DNA from: Haloferula sp. BvORR071
GTDB taxonomy: Bacteria; Verrucomicrobiota; Verrucomicrobiia; Verrucomicrobiales; Akkermansiaceae
Length of the DNA: 64,000 nucleotides
NCBI RefSeq assembly: GCF_000739615.1
Contig: NZ_BATP01000058.1
Location: 1 to 64,000, forward strand
Reading direction: 5' to 3'
Shown: piece after piece, positions 14,509 through 22,436 of the stretch
Position numbering within the stretch: the stretch's first letter is position 1
Layout of the letters: the number at the start of each line of letters is the position of its first letter
The notes under the pieces: generated by a model
Told to the model about the DNA's origin: nothing
Databases searched by the model: none
The model's input: the letters and a program-made list of their open reading frames with translations, nothing else
Program-made: the position numbers and the translations under genes

Positions 14509-17301
14509 TCAGGCATCCACCAATGACCACGCATACTGGAGCGTATCGATGTCCGCCGCGGTCTTGTCGCGGCGGATGGCGTGGATGCGGGGGAAGCGCA
14601 TGGCCAGTCCGGAGTCGTGGCGCTTGGAGGGCTGGATCGAGTCGAAGGCGATCTCTAACACGAGGTTTGGCTCGACGATGTGCTTGCGGCGCTCGGTGGA
14701 GAGGGTGTGGCGCTTGAAGTGCTCGGTGAGGTCCTCGATCTCCGCGTCAGTCAGGCCGGAGTAGGCCTTGCCGACGATGCGGAGCTGGCCGTTGCTGGCG
14801 TCGCGGACGGCGAAAGTGTAGTCGGACAAGACCTCAGCGCGCTTGCCGTGGCCTTGCTCGGCGGCGACGACGACGCAGTCGAGGGTGGTGGAAGTTTTGA
14901 GCTTGAGCCAGCCCTTGCCGCGGCGGCCGGGGGAGTAGGGGCTGTTCGGGGCCTTGGCGATCAGGCCTTCATTGCCATCGGCGCGGGCCAGCTTGAAGGC
15001 GGCTTGGACCGCGTCGGCGTCCGGCGGGAGGTGGGCGACGGCGATTGGGACGATGAGTGCGGAATGCGGAATGCGGAGCGCGGAGTTCTCTAGCAACTGG
15101 CGGCGTTCCTTCAGGGGGTGGTGGAGCAGGCTTTGCTCCGCATGCCAGAGAAGGTCGAAGGCGATGAAGCGGACGGGAGGGAGAGAAGAGGAGCTCTGAG
15201 ATTGGGAATTTGAGGGGCCGGAGAAGAGGTCACCTTGGGCAGTGGAAAGCCGGCCAAGGCGCGTCTGCAGGTCGTGGAAGGTCAGGCGCCGGCCTTCAGC
15301 GTAGGCGATGATTTCGCCATCAAGGATGAAGTCTCCGGGGAGCTCGAGAGCGGCGGCGAGGAGCTCTGGGAACTCGGCATCAAGCGGGCGCAGGTCGCGG
15401 GAGAAAAGGGCAGCCTGGTCACCTTGCTTGTGGAGCTGGGCGCGGATGCCGTCGTACTTCGGTTCGAGCCAGAGCGGATTGCCGTCATTGCGCTCGGCCA
15501 AGGCGGCGACCAGTGAGGCTGCATCCGGCATCGGCGAGGCGAGCATCACCTTGATCGGCACCAAGGGCCGCAGGCTGGCTTCTTCCAGGCGCTTGTGGCG
15601 GGCCAAGCGGGCGGTCTCACCGAGATCGCCAGTGAGCATGTGGGCGTGGCGGACGCTGGTGGGCTCCGCGCCGAAGGCCTCGGCCACGGCGTCTTCGACG
15701 AGGCCTTCCTTCAGGCCGATGCGCAGGTCGCCGGTGAGCAGTTTCACTAGGGTCTCGCCCTCTGCGGGATGCAGGGTGCGCAGGCGGCTCGCCAGCAGGT
15801 CGATCCGTGCCAGCGAGCCGGGCGAGCTCGCGAGCTGTTCGAAGAATGCGGCCAGCCCGGCCAGATCAAGCGGCTCCGGCTTGAGTGGCAGCTCTTGAAG
15901 CAGCAGACGGGTGGTGCGGGCGGCATCGGCTTGGGAGATAGAGATCTCGCGGTAGCGTTCCTCGCGGGCACCGGGGAGCTTGAGCAGGGCGCGGCGCAGG
16001 GTGGCACCGCCGGTGAATACTGCGCGGCGGTCGGCAGCGCGGGGCAGGGCGCGGCCGGTCAGCCAATTGGCGGCGCGGGCGAGATCCTCATCGCTCACCA
16101 GTCCTTTCAGGTAGGCGGCAAGGTGGCGGATCTTCTCCAGGCGACTGCTGGTCTCGCCAGTCAGGCGGCAGAGGCTGGTGAAGTCCGCCAGTGCACAGAT
16201 CGGCCGCACGTGGCGGGCGCTGGCGGTGGTCTGGATGCCGCTGCCGGTGAGGAAGCCACGCGCGGAGGGCGGCGCTAGCGCCAGCTCCATCTGGTCGTTC
16301 CCCGTGGCCGACCAGGCTTCTTGCCCGCGCAGGCGCAGTTCCGCGGCGAATTCGCGGGTGTAGCCGTGGACGGTCAGGATTTTCTTCGGACGCACCCGCT
16401 GGATGCATTCGAGCAGGCCGGGGTAGTCGGCGTGATCGGAGAGGGGAATCGCCTCATCCACCCGGTAGCGGAAGCTGGCACCGGGAGTCATTGCCCAGCC
16501 GCTGAGCATGGCCACCCGGCGATTGCCGAGGGCGCGCAGGAGCTTCGAGCGCACGGCATTCGGCGGGGCGATTACCGCGTGGCCTGCCGGTACTGGGGTG
16601 CCGTCGAGGATTAGCGGCTCGGGCAGACCGGGCACGCCGGCCTCGCGGCAGGCTACGGTCATGTCCGCCACATTCGGGTGCAGCAGGGTGGGGATGCCGT
16701 GCTCGGTGAGCAGGGCCAGCGCCTCCTGCGCCTTGCCCAGCGAGTAGCCTAGCAGCACCGGGACCTCGCCATCCGCGAGGGCATCGTGAACGAAACGCAA
16801 AACTGCAGACTCCACCTCCATGGGCGAGGGGAAGTTGAACTGCGGCAGGCCGAAAGTGGTCTCCAGGATCAACAGGTCGGCCTGTTGGAACACCACGGGC
16901 TCGGCGGTGCGGCCTTTCCGGACCTTGAAGTCGCCGGTGTAGAGTAGGGTAGAACCATCGGCGATCCGCGTGACATGCAGCATCGCCGAGCCGGCGATGT
17001 GCCCGGCGGGGAGCATGCGAAGGCGAAAGCCATTGCGTTCCACGGTGGTGTGGAACGAGGCTGGCAGCAGCCGCGATTCGGCAATCCCGTAGCGGGAGCG
17101 GACCAGCGCGGCGGTCACGGTCGAGCACAGGGCCATCTCATGGCGCGCGAAGTGGTCGGCGTGGGCATGCGAAACGAAGGCCCACGGCTGCGCGTCGTAG
17201 GGATCGAGCCACAGATCGGGCTCGGGGAGGTATAGGCCGCGCTGGAACCTGACTTCGATCACACTCGCCGGGAAGGTGGCCGCGGAACCCCGCCGGGCCA
17301 A
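14509..17301 (-). CDS. Fusion of ligase-associated MBL-fold DNA exonuclease and ATP-dependent DNA ligase
   Basis: The 930-aa product has two enzymes in one chain. Residues about 15-345 are a metallo-beta-lactamase/beta-CASP exonuclease with HAHADH at 45-50, GHIAGSAM at 100-107 and Asp124 in TGDF. Residues about 370-930 are an ATP-dependent DNA ligase: an N-terminal helical domain, then nucleotidyltransferase motif I EPKYDGIR (Lys615 expected to be adenylated), DGEII at 661-665, EGLIAK at 778-783 and WLKLK at 798-802. In many bacteria these are separate neighbours in a four-gene repair cassette with a Lhr-type helicase and a metallophosphoesterase, neither of which is here. The ligase carries a Ser/Gln insert (about 696-707) and a repeat-derived insert (about 739-750). 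Confidence 0.92.
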   Translation of the reverse strand: MARRGSAATFPASVIEVRFQRGLYLPEPDLWLDPYDAQPWAFVSHAHADHFARHEMALCSTVTAALVRSRYGIAESRLLPASFHTTVERNGFRLRMLPAGHIAGSAMLHVTRIADGSTLLYTGDFKVRKGRTAEPVVFQQADLLILETTFGLPQFNFPSPMEVESAVLRFVHDALADGEVPVLLGYSLGKAQEALALLTEHGIPTLLHPNVADMTVACREAGVPGLPEPLILDGTPVPAGHAVIAPPNAVRSKLLRALGNRRVAMLSGWAMTPGASFRYRVDEAIPLSDHADYPGLLECIQRVRPKKILTVHGYTREFAAELRLRGQEAWSATGNDQMELALAPPSARGFLTGSGIQTTASARHVRPICALADFTSLCRLTGETSSRLEKIRHLAAYLKGLVSDEDLARAANWLTGRALPRAADRRAVFTGGATLRRALLKLPGAREERYREISISQADAARTTRLLLQELPLKPEPLDLAGLAAFFEQLASSPGSLARIDLLASRLRTLHPAEGETLVKLLTGDLRIGLKEGLVEDAVAEAFGAEPTSVRHAHMLTGDLGETARLARHKRLEEASLRPLVPIKVMLASPMPDAASLVAALAERNDGNPLWLEPKYDGIRAQLHKQGDQAALFSRDLRPLDAEFPELLAAALELPGDFILDGEIIAYAEGRRLTFHDLQTRLGRLSTAQGDLFSGPSNSQSQSSSSLPPVRFIAFDLLWHAEQSLLHHPLKERRQLLENSALRIPHSALIVPIAVAHLPPDADAVQAAFKLARADGNEGLIAKAPNSPYSPGRRGKGWLKLKTSTTLDCVVVAAEQGHGKRAEVLSDYTFAVRDASNGQLRIVGKAYSGLTDAEIEDLTEHFKRHTLSTERRKHIVEPNLVLEIAFDSIQPSKRHDSGLAMRFPRIHAIRRDKTAADIDTLQYAWSLVDA
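15055..15088. repeat. GCGGAAT-type tandem repeat inside the ligase gene
   Basis: Short near-perfect heptamer units (GCGGAAT GCGGAAT GCGGAGC) run in frame through the ligase coding region and are read as NSALRIPHSAL on the minus strand. They lie between the nucleotidyltransferase motifs. Confidence 0.7.
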
Positions 17302-17450
17302 GCGGTAAGATCGTTTCGGTTAGAACGCGAACGCGGAGGGTGGGGTTGGATGGATGTTTCTAACGGGTGTTTTGTGGATCTGTGGGGATCCATTTCTCCC
17401 TCCGTCCATGTGCTCAGGGAAATGGACAGATGGACGCACGGACCGATCGG

Positions 17451-18050
17451 TCACAGTGCGATGTCGTCTTCCGTGCCAGCGATGCCGTCATCACCGGAAG
17501 AATGGACCGTCAGGCCCCCGGCTTCGCTGAAGCGGATGAAATAGGGCCGGTCCCATGGATCGATCGCATTGCCAGTGGAATCCAGGCGGAGGGATTCGCG
17601 GAATCGCTTGGCGCAGGATTCGCTTGAGCAGAGTTCGCGGATCAGTGCGGCATTGGTCCTGGCTTCGGGCCAGCCGCGATCGTGTGCGCCGAAGTAGATG
17701 AAGGACTCCGTCTGGATTAGGCCGATTTGCTCGCGGGACTTCATGAAGCGGTGAATCGGCCGCGAGTTCTTTTCCTTGTAATACATTCCCCCGCTCGTGA
17801 CCGCGATGAGGCAGGTGGCGCAGAGCAGTCCGACCACGGATCGAAGTGAGGACTTCGCCGCTCGCTTGGCCTTCGCCAAGGCCGCGAGAGACCAGCATGC
17901 CGCGATGATGCCCAGAATCAGGATGAGCCCGGGAGTGTAGTCCAAGGGGCCGATCACGGTGGCAGGAAGGCTCATCGGTAGGGCGATTGGGATCAGGAGA
18001 AGTTCGTTCACAGTGTTCTGCCAAGCAAGGAAGGAAGATACGGTTTCCAA
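17451..18050 (-). CDS. Membrane protein with pseudopilin-like C-terminal motif
   Basis: The 199-aa product has about three hydrophobic segments in its first 95 residues (LLLIPIALPMSLPATVIG, GLILILGIIAACWSLAAL, SVVGLLCATCLIAVTSGG). A soluble C-terminal half ends in DPWDRPYFIRF and SSGDDGIAGTEDDI. That ending resembles the calcium-binding C-terminus of type II secretion major pseudopilins (DPWGxPY and S-x-G-x-DG-x-x-x-T-DDI). The N-terminal prepilin cleavage motif is missing, so it is not an ordinary pseudopilin. Function unknown. Confidence 0.7.
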   Translation of the reverse strand: METVSSFLAWQNTVNELLLIPIALPMSLPATVIGPLDYTPGLILILGIIAACWSLAALAKAKRAAKSSLRSVVGLLCATCLIAVTSGGMYYKEKNSRPIHRFMKSREQIGLIQTESFIYFGAHDRGWPEARTNAALIRELCSSESCAKRFRESLRLDSTGNAIDPWDRPYFIRFSEAGGLTVHSSGDDGIAGTEDDIAL

Positions 18051-18127
18051 GCGCGGCGAGGGAATCCGTCCGTCGGTTCCCTAGGCGAACGGACGGACGA
18101 ATGGACAGCGGCTTTCCCCGAACGCAC

Positions 18128-18499
18128 TCAGCCGGACTCACGCTCGCTCTCGCGTGCTGCTTCCGCAGCAGCAGCCTCTTTCTCCCGCTCCTTGGCCCCC
18201 TTTTGAAAGAGGAAGACAATGCCGATGACCGGCAAGATCGCTCCGACCAGGGCGCCATAGGTAAAGGTGGTGCCGATGTCCCGCGAGCGCTTCCCGAGCG
18301 CCAGAGCCCAGACCAGGTAGAGGCCGAGCCGGTAGAAGACCATGTCTCCGGCAGGATAAACCTCAGGGAAACGTCTCATCAATCCGTCCAGGCAGAGACT
18401 GATCGCGTATAGGCCCACGCCCGCGGCTAGCAGTTCCAAGCGCGAGAAGCTGCCCTTGGGCGAGAAGTAGCCGGAGAGATACGCGGTAGTGAGGGGCAT
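18128..18499 (-). CDS. DUF805-like small membrane protein
   Basis: The start MPLTTAYLSGYFSPKG at 18499 is preferred over an upstream ATG at 18598, whose extra residues are low in structure. The 123-aa product opens with a G-Y-F-S-x-K-G-x-x-S-R-x-E segment like DUF805 proteins, has three or four hydrophobic helices and an R-x-x-DIG motif, and ends in an Ala/Glu-rich charged tail. The assignment to DUF805 is tentative. It is an inner-membrane protein of unknown role. Confidence 0.65.
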   Translation of the reverse strand: MPLTTAYLSGYFSPKGSFSRLELLAAGVGLYAISLCLDGLMRRFPEVYPAGDMVFYRLGLYLVWALALGKRSRDIGTTFTYGALVGAILPVIGIVFLFQKGAKEREKEAAAAEAARESERESG

Positions 18500-18683
18500 G
18501 GGGACTTGGGACGGATGATGCGGGGGCCGAGTATTCTGCCAATGCTGTTCTGGCAACTCGCCTGGAACTTGTATGGCGCCCTTCTGGGAAGGGCTCACTC
18601 CGAAAGCGGCTCTGCCACAAAAGGGATCACGTGCCGTGGTAAGGACGTCTCTCTTTCAGGGGACGGTCCCAATATCCCGCCAA

Positions 18684-19220
18684 TCAGGTCCGGAGTGTGA
18701 GCCGGGTGGTGTGCTTGAGCTTTACCGGGCGGAACTCGACCATTCCCAAGGACACCACCTCCACCTCGAAGGGCAGCGCTGCGGCATCAATCACCCCGGC
18801 GATCTGGCCGCATTGCTCACGTGGCAGGTCCATCGCCAGGGTGCAGTGTGGCATCCATTTGGCGGGCGTGTAGTTGGGCCAGATGTCGGGACTGATCAAC
18901 GACAGTTCCTCATGGAATTGCTCCTGCAACTGCAGCAGCTCGGACGTGACCTTCGGCGCGAGGAACATGACCGGCTTCTCGCCGGGGAAGAAACCGGTAG
19001 CCGCGAACTGCAGCGGGAAGCTGGCGAAGTTCTCGCCGAAGCCATCGAGCAAGCGGGAGGCGGCGGGCAGATCGATGCTGTCGCAGACCGCTAAGGTCAG
19101 GTGTGGCCGTGCGCCGCTGCTGTGCATGTAGGTGGCACCGAGTCCGGCGAGACGTTCCCACAGCTTGCGAATGCGCAGGTCCGAGTCGTCGTCGAAGAAG
19201 AGTTCGATGGCGTGGGGCAT
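18684..19220 (-). CDS. 2H phosphoesterase superfamily protein (2'-5' RNA ligase-like)
   Basis: The 178-aa product has two HxTx motifs about 85 residues apart: HLTL at 40-43 and HCTL at 125-128. These are the catalytic histidines of 2H phosphoesterases, which act on cyclic or 2'-5' phosphodiester bonds in RNA or nucleotides. Length fits the LigT/YjcG-like groups. It starts 3 bp after the zinc-ribbon gene at 19224-19472 and is probably the last gene of a minus-strand unit that begins near 21386. Confidence 0.82.
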   Translation of the reverse strand: MPHAIELFFDDDSDLRIRKLWERLAGLGATYMHSSGARPHLTLAVCDSIDLPAASRLLDGFGENFASFPLQFAATGFFPGEKPVMFLAPKVTSELLQLQEQFHEELSLISPDIWPNYTPAKWMPHCTLAMDLPREQCGQIAGVIDAAALPFEVEVVSLGMVEFRPVKLKHTTRLTLRT

Positions 19221-19223
19221 GGC

Positions 19224-19472
19224 TCAGTTCTCGGGCTGGATCAGATCAAGCGGGCGGTTGGCATAGAGCTCGGTGAAGCCGCAGGCGGCACAGACCCAGG
19301 CGGAGAGTGCGGTCTCCTGCTTGCCGGTGAAGATGAAGGCATCCTTGTTGCGGTAAGTGGCCACGCTCAGGTCCCGGTTGCCACCACGATCTCGGTCCAC
19401 CACCGTGGCATCGGCGATGATGCGTGGGCTGTTGCACTTCGGGCATATGCCGGATTTCTTCATCGCGGTCAT
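19224..19472 (-). CDS. Small zinc-ribbon protein
   Basis: The 82-aa product has two CxxC knuckles (CPKC near residue 10 and CAAC near residue 61) that should bind one zinc. The second is followed by GFTELYANRP, a layout common in small nucleic-acid-binding-type zinc ribbons. A start at the fourth residue (19463) is equally possible. Its stop is 3 bp before the start of the 2H phosphoesterase gene, which suggests coupled expression. Function unknown. Confidence 0.75.
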   Translation of the reverse strand: MTAMKKSGICPKCNSPRIIADATVVDRDRGGNRDLSVATYRNKDAFIFTGKQETALSAWVCAACGFTELYANRPLDLIQPEN

Positions 19473-19552
19473 TTCTGCGTACCGCGGGTTCCGCCTTCAA
19501 GCTTCTCCGCCTTCCAATATCGTTCTGCCTTTCCATGGCCTTCGGGTGCGCC

Positions 19553-20086
19553 TCAAGATTTCCGGCGCACGATCTTCGAGACCACCGGATCCTTGGCATC
19601 CATGAAGAAGTAGCAGCGGCCCCACAGCGCCTTCATGCCGAACTCATCGAACTGGTTCTGGCCCAGCGAGGTGATCAGCACCTCGTCACGGGCCAAGGCT
19701 TTCAAGTGATTGGCTCGGATGCTCGCGATGTGCTCCTGCGCCAGGTCTTCCAGCACCACGTTGAAAGCCGGGTGATTGTAGCGCACCAGCATATTCCCGT
19801 CGTCCATTGGCACGGGGTTCATGTCCGGGTGGTAGTTGAAGATCTTCGACAAGATCGCCTTCGCCTCCTCCTTGGCAGCGGTATCGCTCAGGCCCTCCGG
19901 AACGAGGACACAAGTCCCGTGGCGGAAGACCACGAAGTCATTCTTGTGATCGGTGTAGTAGCGGAAACGGTCGATGATCTGGTCCTCCCGGATCTTGATG
20001 GCTGGTTCCCATGCCGGCACCGGCGGGAAGTCCTTGTCCTTTTCAGGCTTGGCCCCACCACCGAAAAATTTGGAGAAGAATCCCAT
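19553..20086 (-). CDS. Cytosolic protein of unknown function
   Basis: The 177-aa product starts MGFFSKFFGGGAKPEKD, followed by a mixed alpha/beta sequence without signal peptide or membrane helices. It has no cysteine motif or recognisable catalytic signature. It lies 13 bp downstream of the diiron MBL-fold gene and is likely co-transcribed with it. I do not recognise the family. Confidence 0.7.
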   Translation of the reverse strand: MGFFSKFFGGGAKPEKDKDFPPVPAWEPAIKIREDQIIDRFRYYTDHKNDFVVFRHGTCVLVPEGLSDTAAKEEAKAILSKIFNYHPDMNPVPMDDGNMLVRYNHPAFNVVLEDLAQEHIASIRANHLKALARDEVLITSLGQNQFDEFGMKALWGRCYFFMDAKDPVVSKIVRRKS

Positions 20087-20099
20087 GCGCCCGTGTTTG

Positions 20100-20834
20100 T
20101 TAGAAGTTCTCGCGAATGACCTCTGCCAAATCTCCTAACAAGTCGTCGCACTGTCCAGCATAGGAAGATCCATGCATCACCGCCAGGGTCTCCGGCTTAA
20201 GTTCCGCCAGTGAGTTGAGCACGCCGGCGGTCCGCCGGGTGTAGGGCATGTAGCCGGAGAGGGGACCGGAGTTGAGGCGCTGCATGGCATCGGTGGTGCG
20301 GCCGATCAGGTCGGAGCTCGTCAGCGCTTCCGGATTGCCGAAGTGGTGGAAAAGGTCCGAGCAGAAGAGGGTCTTGCGGGTCTCCTCGAACATCACGCTG
20401 GCATCCCAGCCGTGCGGGATGTGTGGCGAGTGGTGGAAGCGGAAGCGATACTTGCCGGTCTCCAGCACATCGTCCGCAGTCATCCCGCGCGCCGGGCGTT
20501 GCGAGAAGTCATCCACGCTCACCAATTTGCCGACCAAGGTGCACACCGGCTCTGCGTCCGGGGCGATCGCCAGCCAATCATTGAGTGCCCCGCATTCATC
20601 CGACTCGAAGTGGCTCCACGAGATGTAGCGCAGCGTGGCCGGATCGATCAGGCTGGCAACTGCTTCACGCAGGACGGGGAACATCGACCGCAGGCCGGTA
20701 TGGAAGAGCAGCGGTGCCTCGTCCCGCACCAGAAAGTGGTTGAATTGCATGTCGAAGTCCGGGACATACACGCTGAGGCGGAATAGATCGGGAGCGATTT
20801 CGTCGGTGGTGGCACTCATGGCATCTCCGGCCAT
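20100..20834 (-). CDS. MBL-fold protein of the diiron oxidoreductase (ODP/FprA-like) type
   Basis: The 244-aa product has the metal-binding motif H75-x-E77-x-D79 ([11 protein letters not shown]). This replaces the hydrolase HxHxDH with the diiron ligands seen in flavodiiron proteins. Further candidate ligands are His in [10 protein letters not shown], Asp in [10 protein letters not shown] and His in VMHGSSY. The flavodoxin domain of true FprA proteins is missing. Stand-alone ODP domains have been linked to O2/NO reduction or sensing; the role here is not shown. A start at the second Met (residue 6) is possible. Confidence 0.8.
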   Translation of the reverse strand: MAGDAMSATTDEIAPDLFRLSVYVPDFDMQFNHFLVRDEAPLLFHTGLRSMFPVLREAVASLIDPATLRYISWSHFESDECGALNDWLAIAPDAEPVCTLVGKLVSVDDFSQRPARGMTADDVLETGKYRFRFHHSPHIPHGWDASVMFEETRKTLFCSDLFHHFGNPEALTSSDLIGRTTDAMQRLNSGPLSGYMPYTRRTAGVLNSLAELKPETLAVMHGSSYAGQCDDLLGDLAEVIRENF

Positions 20835-20879
20835 AGCGCGAGGCAGGAGGACGGGGAAGCAAGCGCTGTGGCGATGCCA

Positions 20880-21386
20880 CTATCGGTGCACTTCGTCCGG
20901 GTTGCCGGCGTCCGGCGGGACGGGTGGCGGCACATGATACAGCGAGGCGAGTAGCAGGTGCTCGCCCTGCGTCTCCTCCGGTGGGGCTAGCATCGCATCC
21001 TCCAGCTTCTTCCTTCGCAGGTAACTCCACAGCATCAGGAAAACCCAAGCATTGAAGAACAGCACAATCACGATCCACGCCGCGAGCCGGATCTCGCGGT
21101 GCGGGCCTTGGAAGTCGAAGTAGCAGGAGCCCTGTTCCACTTTCAGATTCTGGATCCGGCCCATGGTGCTGAAGTCCTCATGGCCGAAGTTGAAGCCGGG
21201 GTGGATGCTGGCGTTTGGCGCGGTATTCAGCGAGCAACTCAGCGTGGCATCGTAGCCATAGATGCCCAGCGTCCCCGCGGGACGCGAATACTCCGCATAG
21301 GAACAGTATCGCCCGCTGTCCCACCAAACCCAGAACAAGTAGGAGAGGACGAAGAGTCCGGACCAGAAGGTGACCGAACGGCGCAT
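20880..21386 (-). CDS. Two-helix membrane protein of unknown function
   Basis: The 168-aa product has an N-terminal hydrophobic helix (FWSGLFVLSYLFWVWW), an extracytoplasmic domain of about 85 residues with three Cys, and a second helix (LAAWIVIVLFFNAWVFLMLW) leading to a charged, Pro-rich cytoplasmic tail. The topology suggests a bitopic inner-membrane protein. It is the first gene of the minus-strand run down to 18684. No family recognised. Confidence 0.65.
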   Translation of the reverse strand: MRRSVTFWSGLFVLSYLFWVWWDSGRYCSYAEYSRPAGTLGIYGYDATLSCSLNTAPNASIHPGFNFGHEDFSTMGRIQNLKVEQGSCYFDFQGPHREIRLAAWIVIVLFFNAWVFLMLWSYLRRKKLEDAMLAPPEETQGEHLLLASLYHVPPPVPPDAGNPDEVHR

Positions 21387-21549
21387 TTCTCCCTTGCTAG
21401 CACCCGGCGTGCGAAAAGGGGAGCACCTTTTCCATCGGCAAAGGCGTCACTCCCGCACCCAGCATGGCTTGGGAGAGGAGGGTATTGATTGAAGAAAATA
21501 AAATGTTCCAATACCCAGATGGCTGAGAGTGAAGTGAAAGTTTTCTCAA

Positions 21550-21831
21550 ATGAACAGCTTGGACGAAGTAATCGCGGAAATTCGGAAAAGGGGGGAGGTG
21601 ATGCTTCCTTCCGATCTGGCGAGGTTGGCTAACGAGAGGCTGGGGGGAGAACTCAGCGAGTATTTACTTATTCACATCTTCTGGAAGGCTTTCAAGGTCC
21701 CCATAGGAAAGATGAAAAGTGTTAGTTTCTGGCACGGCGTCTGGCCCCAAGAGGGAGCGTTAAGTGACGATGAATTCAATGACCGGTTAAAACAGTGGGT
21801 GCCCTATGGTTCTTCTGAGAGGATCACTTGA
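21550..21831 (+). CDS. Small protein of unknown function in an AT-richer patch
   Basis: The 93-aa product (MNSLDEVIAEIRKRGEVMLP...) looks like a folded alpha-helical protein with a Trp-containing C-terminal half. Its base composition and codon use (many A/T third positions, for example ATT, AAA, TTA) differ from neighbouring genes, which suggests recent acquisition. It has no helix-turn-helix or toxin motif that I recognise, and no clear partner gene. Confidence 0.6.
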   Translation: MNSLDEVIAEIRKRGEVMLPSDLARLANERLGGELSEYLLIHIFWKAFKVPIGKMKSVSFWHGVWPQEGALSDDEFNDRLKQWVPYGSSERIT

Positions 21832-22165
21832 GGAGATTGTTGATCGGTCCGGCGGAGCTGAGCATCTTGGCTTGCCGGTGGTCCCGTTGCTTCGTTCGCC
21901 GACGCGTCAGAAAACTTGGAAGGCTTCACGGCTCCCGCGGAATCCACGGTGAGTCGGATCAGGTAACACAGCTGACCGAGAGGAAGACTCGAACTCCGAT
22001 TCTGCGATCCTTTGTTCTCATTTCTTCAATGGTGAACTGGGGGTGTCCCGGCGCCCCGGTGCCTCGGGACATGTGAGTGACCTTCGCCTTAAATGGCAAA
22101 TTGTAGGTCCCTCCGCCGTGCTGGATGACTGTGCCAGCTTCGAGGATGTCCTTTTCTCTGTAGGG

Positions 22166-22203
22166 AAAAAAAACCGCCGGTGCCCCTCCCCGAGCACCGG
22201 CGG
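22166..22203 (-). terminator. Rho-independent terminator, minus strand
   Basis: A perfect 10-bp GC-rich stem (CCGCCGGTGC with its complement, 10-nt loop) is followed on the minus strand by eight T residues. It lies about 230 nt past the stop of the BlaR1-like gene. It may end that transcript or an unrecognised small RNA. Confidence 0.85.
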
Positions 22204-22405
22204 ATTCCTTGCTGCTGCTTATCGATCCCCCCGGTTCGACAGCGGCAGCGGGAAAATGTCAGGTCGCACTGAATCGCAAGAAGCCGCGCAGGCGGCCTTT
22301 CACGGTGACGCGACCGACTGCGGAGTCGGCCAAGACCACCATGATTTTGCGGAGTGCGTCCATCTGTGCAAAGCAATGGACCCAAACGGCTCGACCGTCA
22401 ACGGG

Positions 22406-22429
22406 AAAAGAATAATTTCTTATTCTTTT
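22406..22429 (-). terminator. AT-rich hairpin just after the BlaR1-like gene
   Basis: AAAAGAATAA pairs perfectly with TTATTCTTTT across a 4-nt loop, 8 nt beyond the stop codon. The stem is weak and no T-run follows on the minus strand, so its function is uncertain. Confidence 0.35.
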
Positions 22430-22436
22430 TCGCCTC

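Larger units (their letters stand above)
21832..22436. other. 605-bp gap with no supported gene
   Basis: Open frames here give unlikely proteins. The region contains a strong minus-strand terminator at 22166-22203 and an AT-rich hairpin at 22406-22429. It could hold decayed remains of the gene upstream or a small RNA, but neither is demonstrated. Confidence 0.5.

Noticed and set aside
21828-22076. An 82-codon frame after the AT-rich orphan gene
   Set aside because: Composition is Arg/Ser/Cys-rich without any structured pattern, and no ribosome site; it overlaps the previous stop.
22259-22363. A 34-aa minus-strand frame (MDALRKIMVVLADSAVG...) between the BlaR1-like gene and the terminator
   Set aside because: It looks protein-like but has no ribosome-binding site and no homologue I recognise; too weak to list as a gene.
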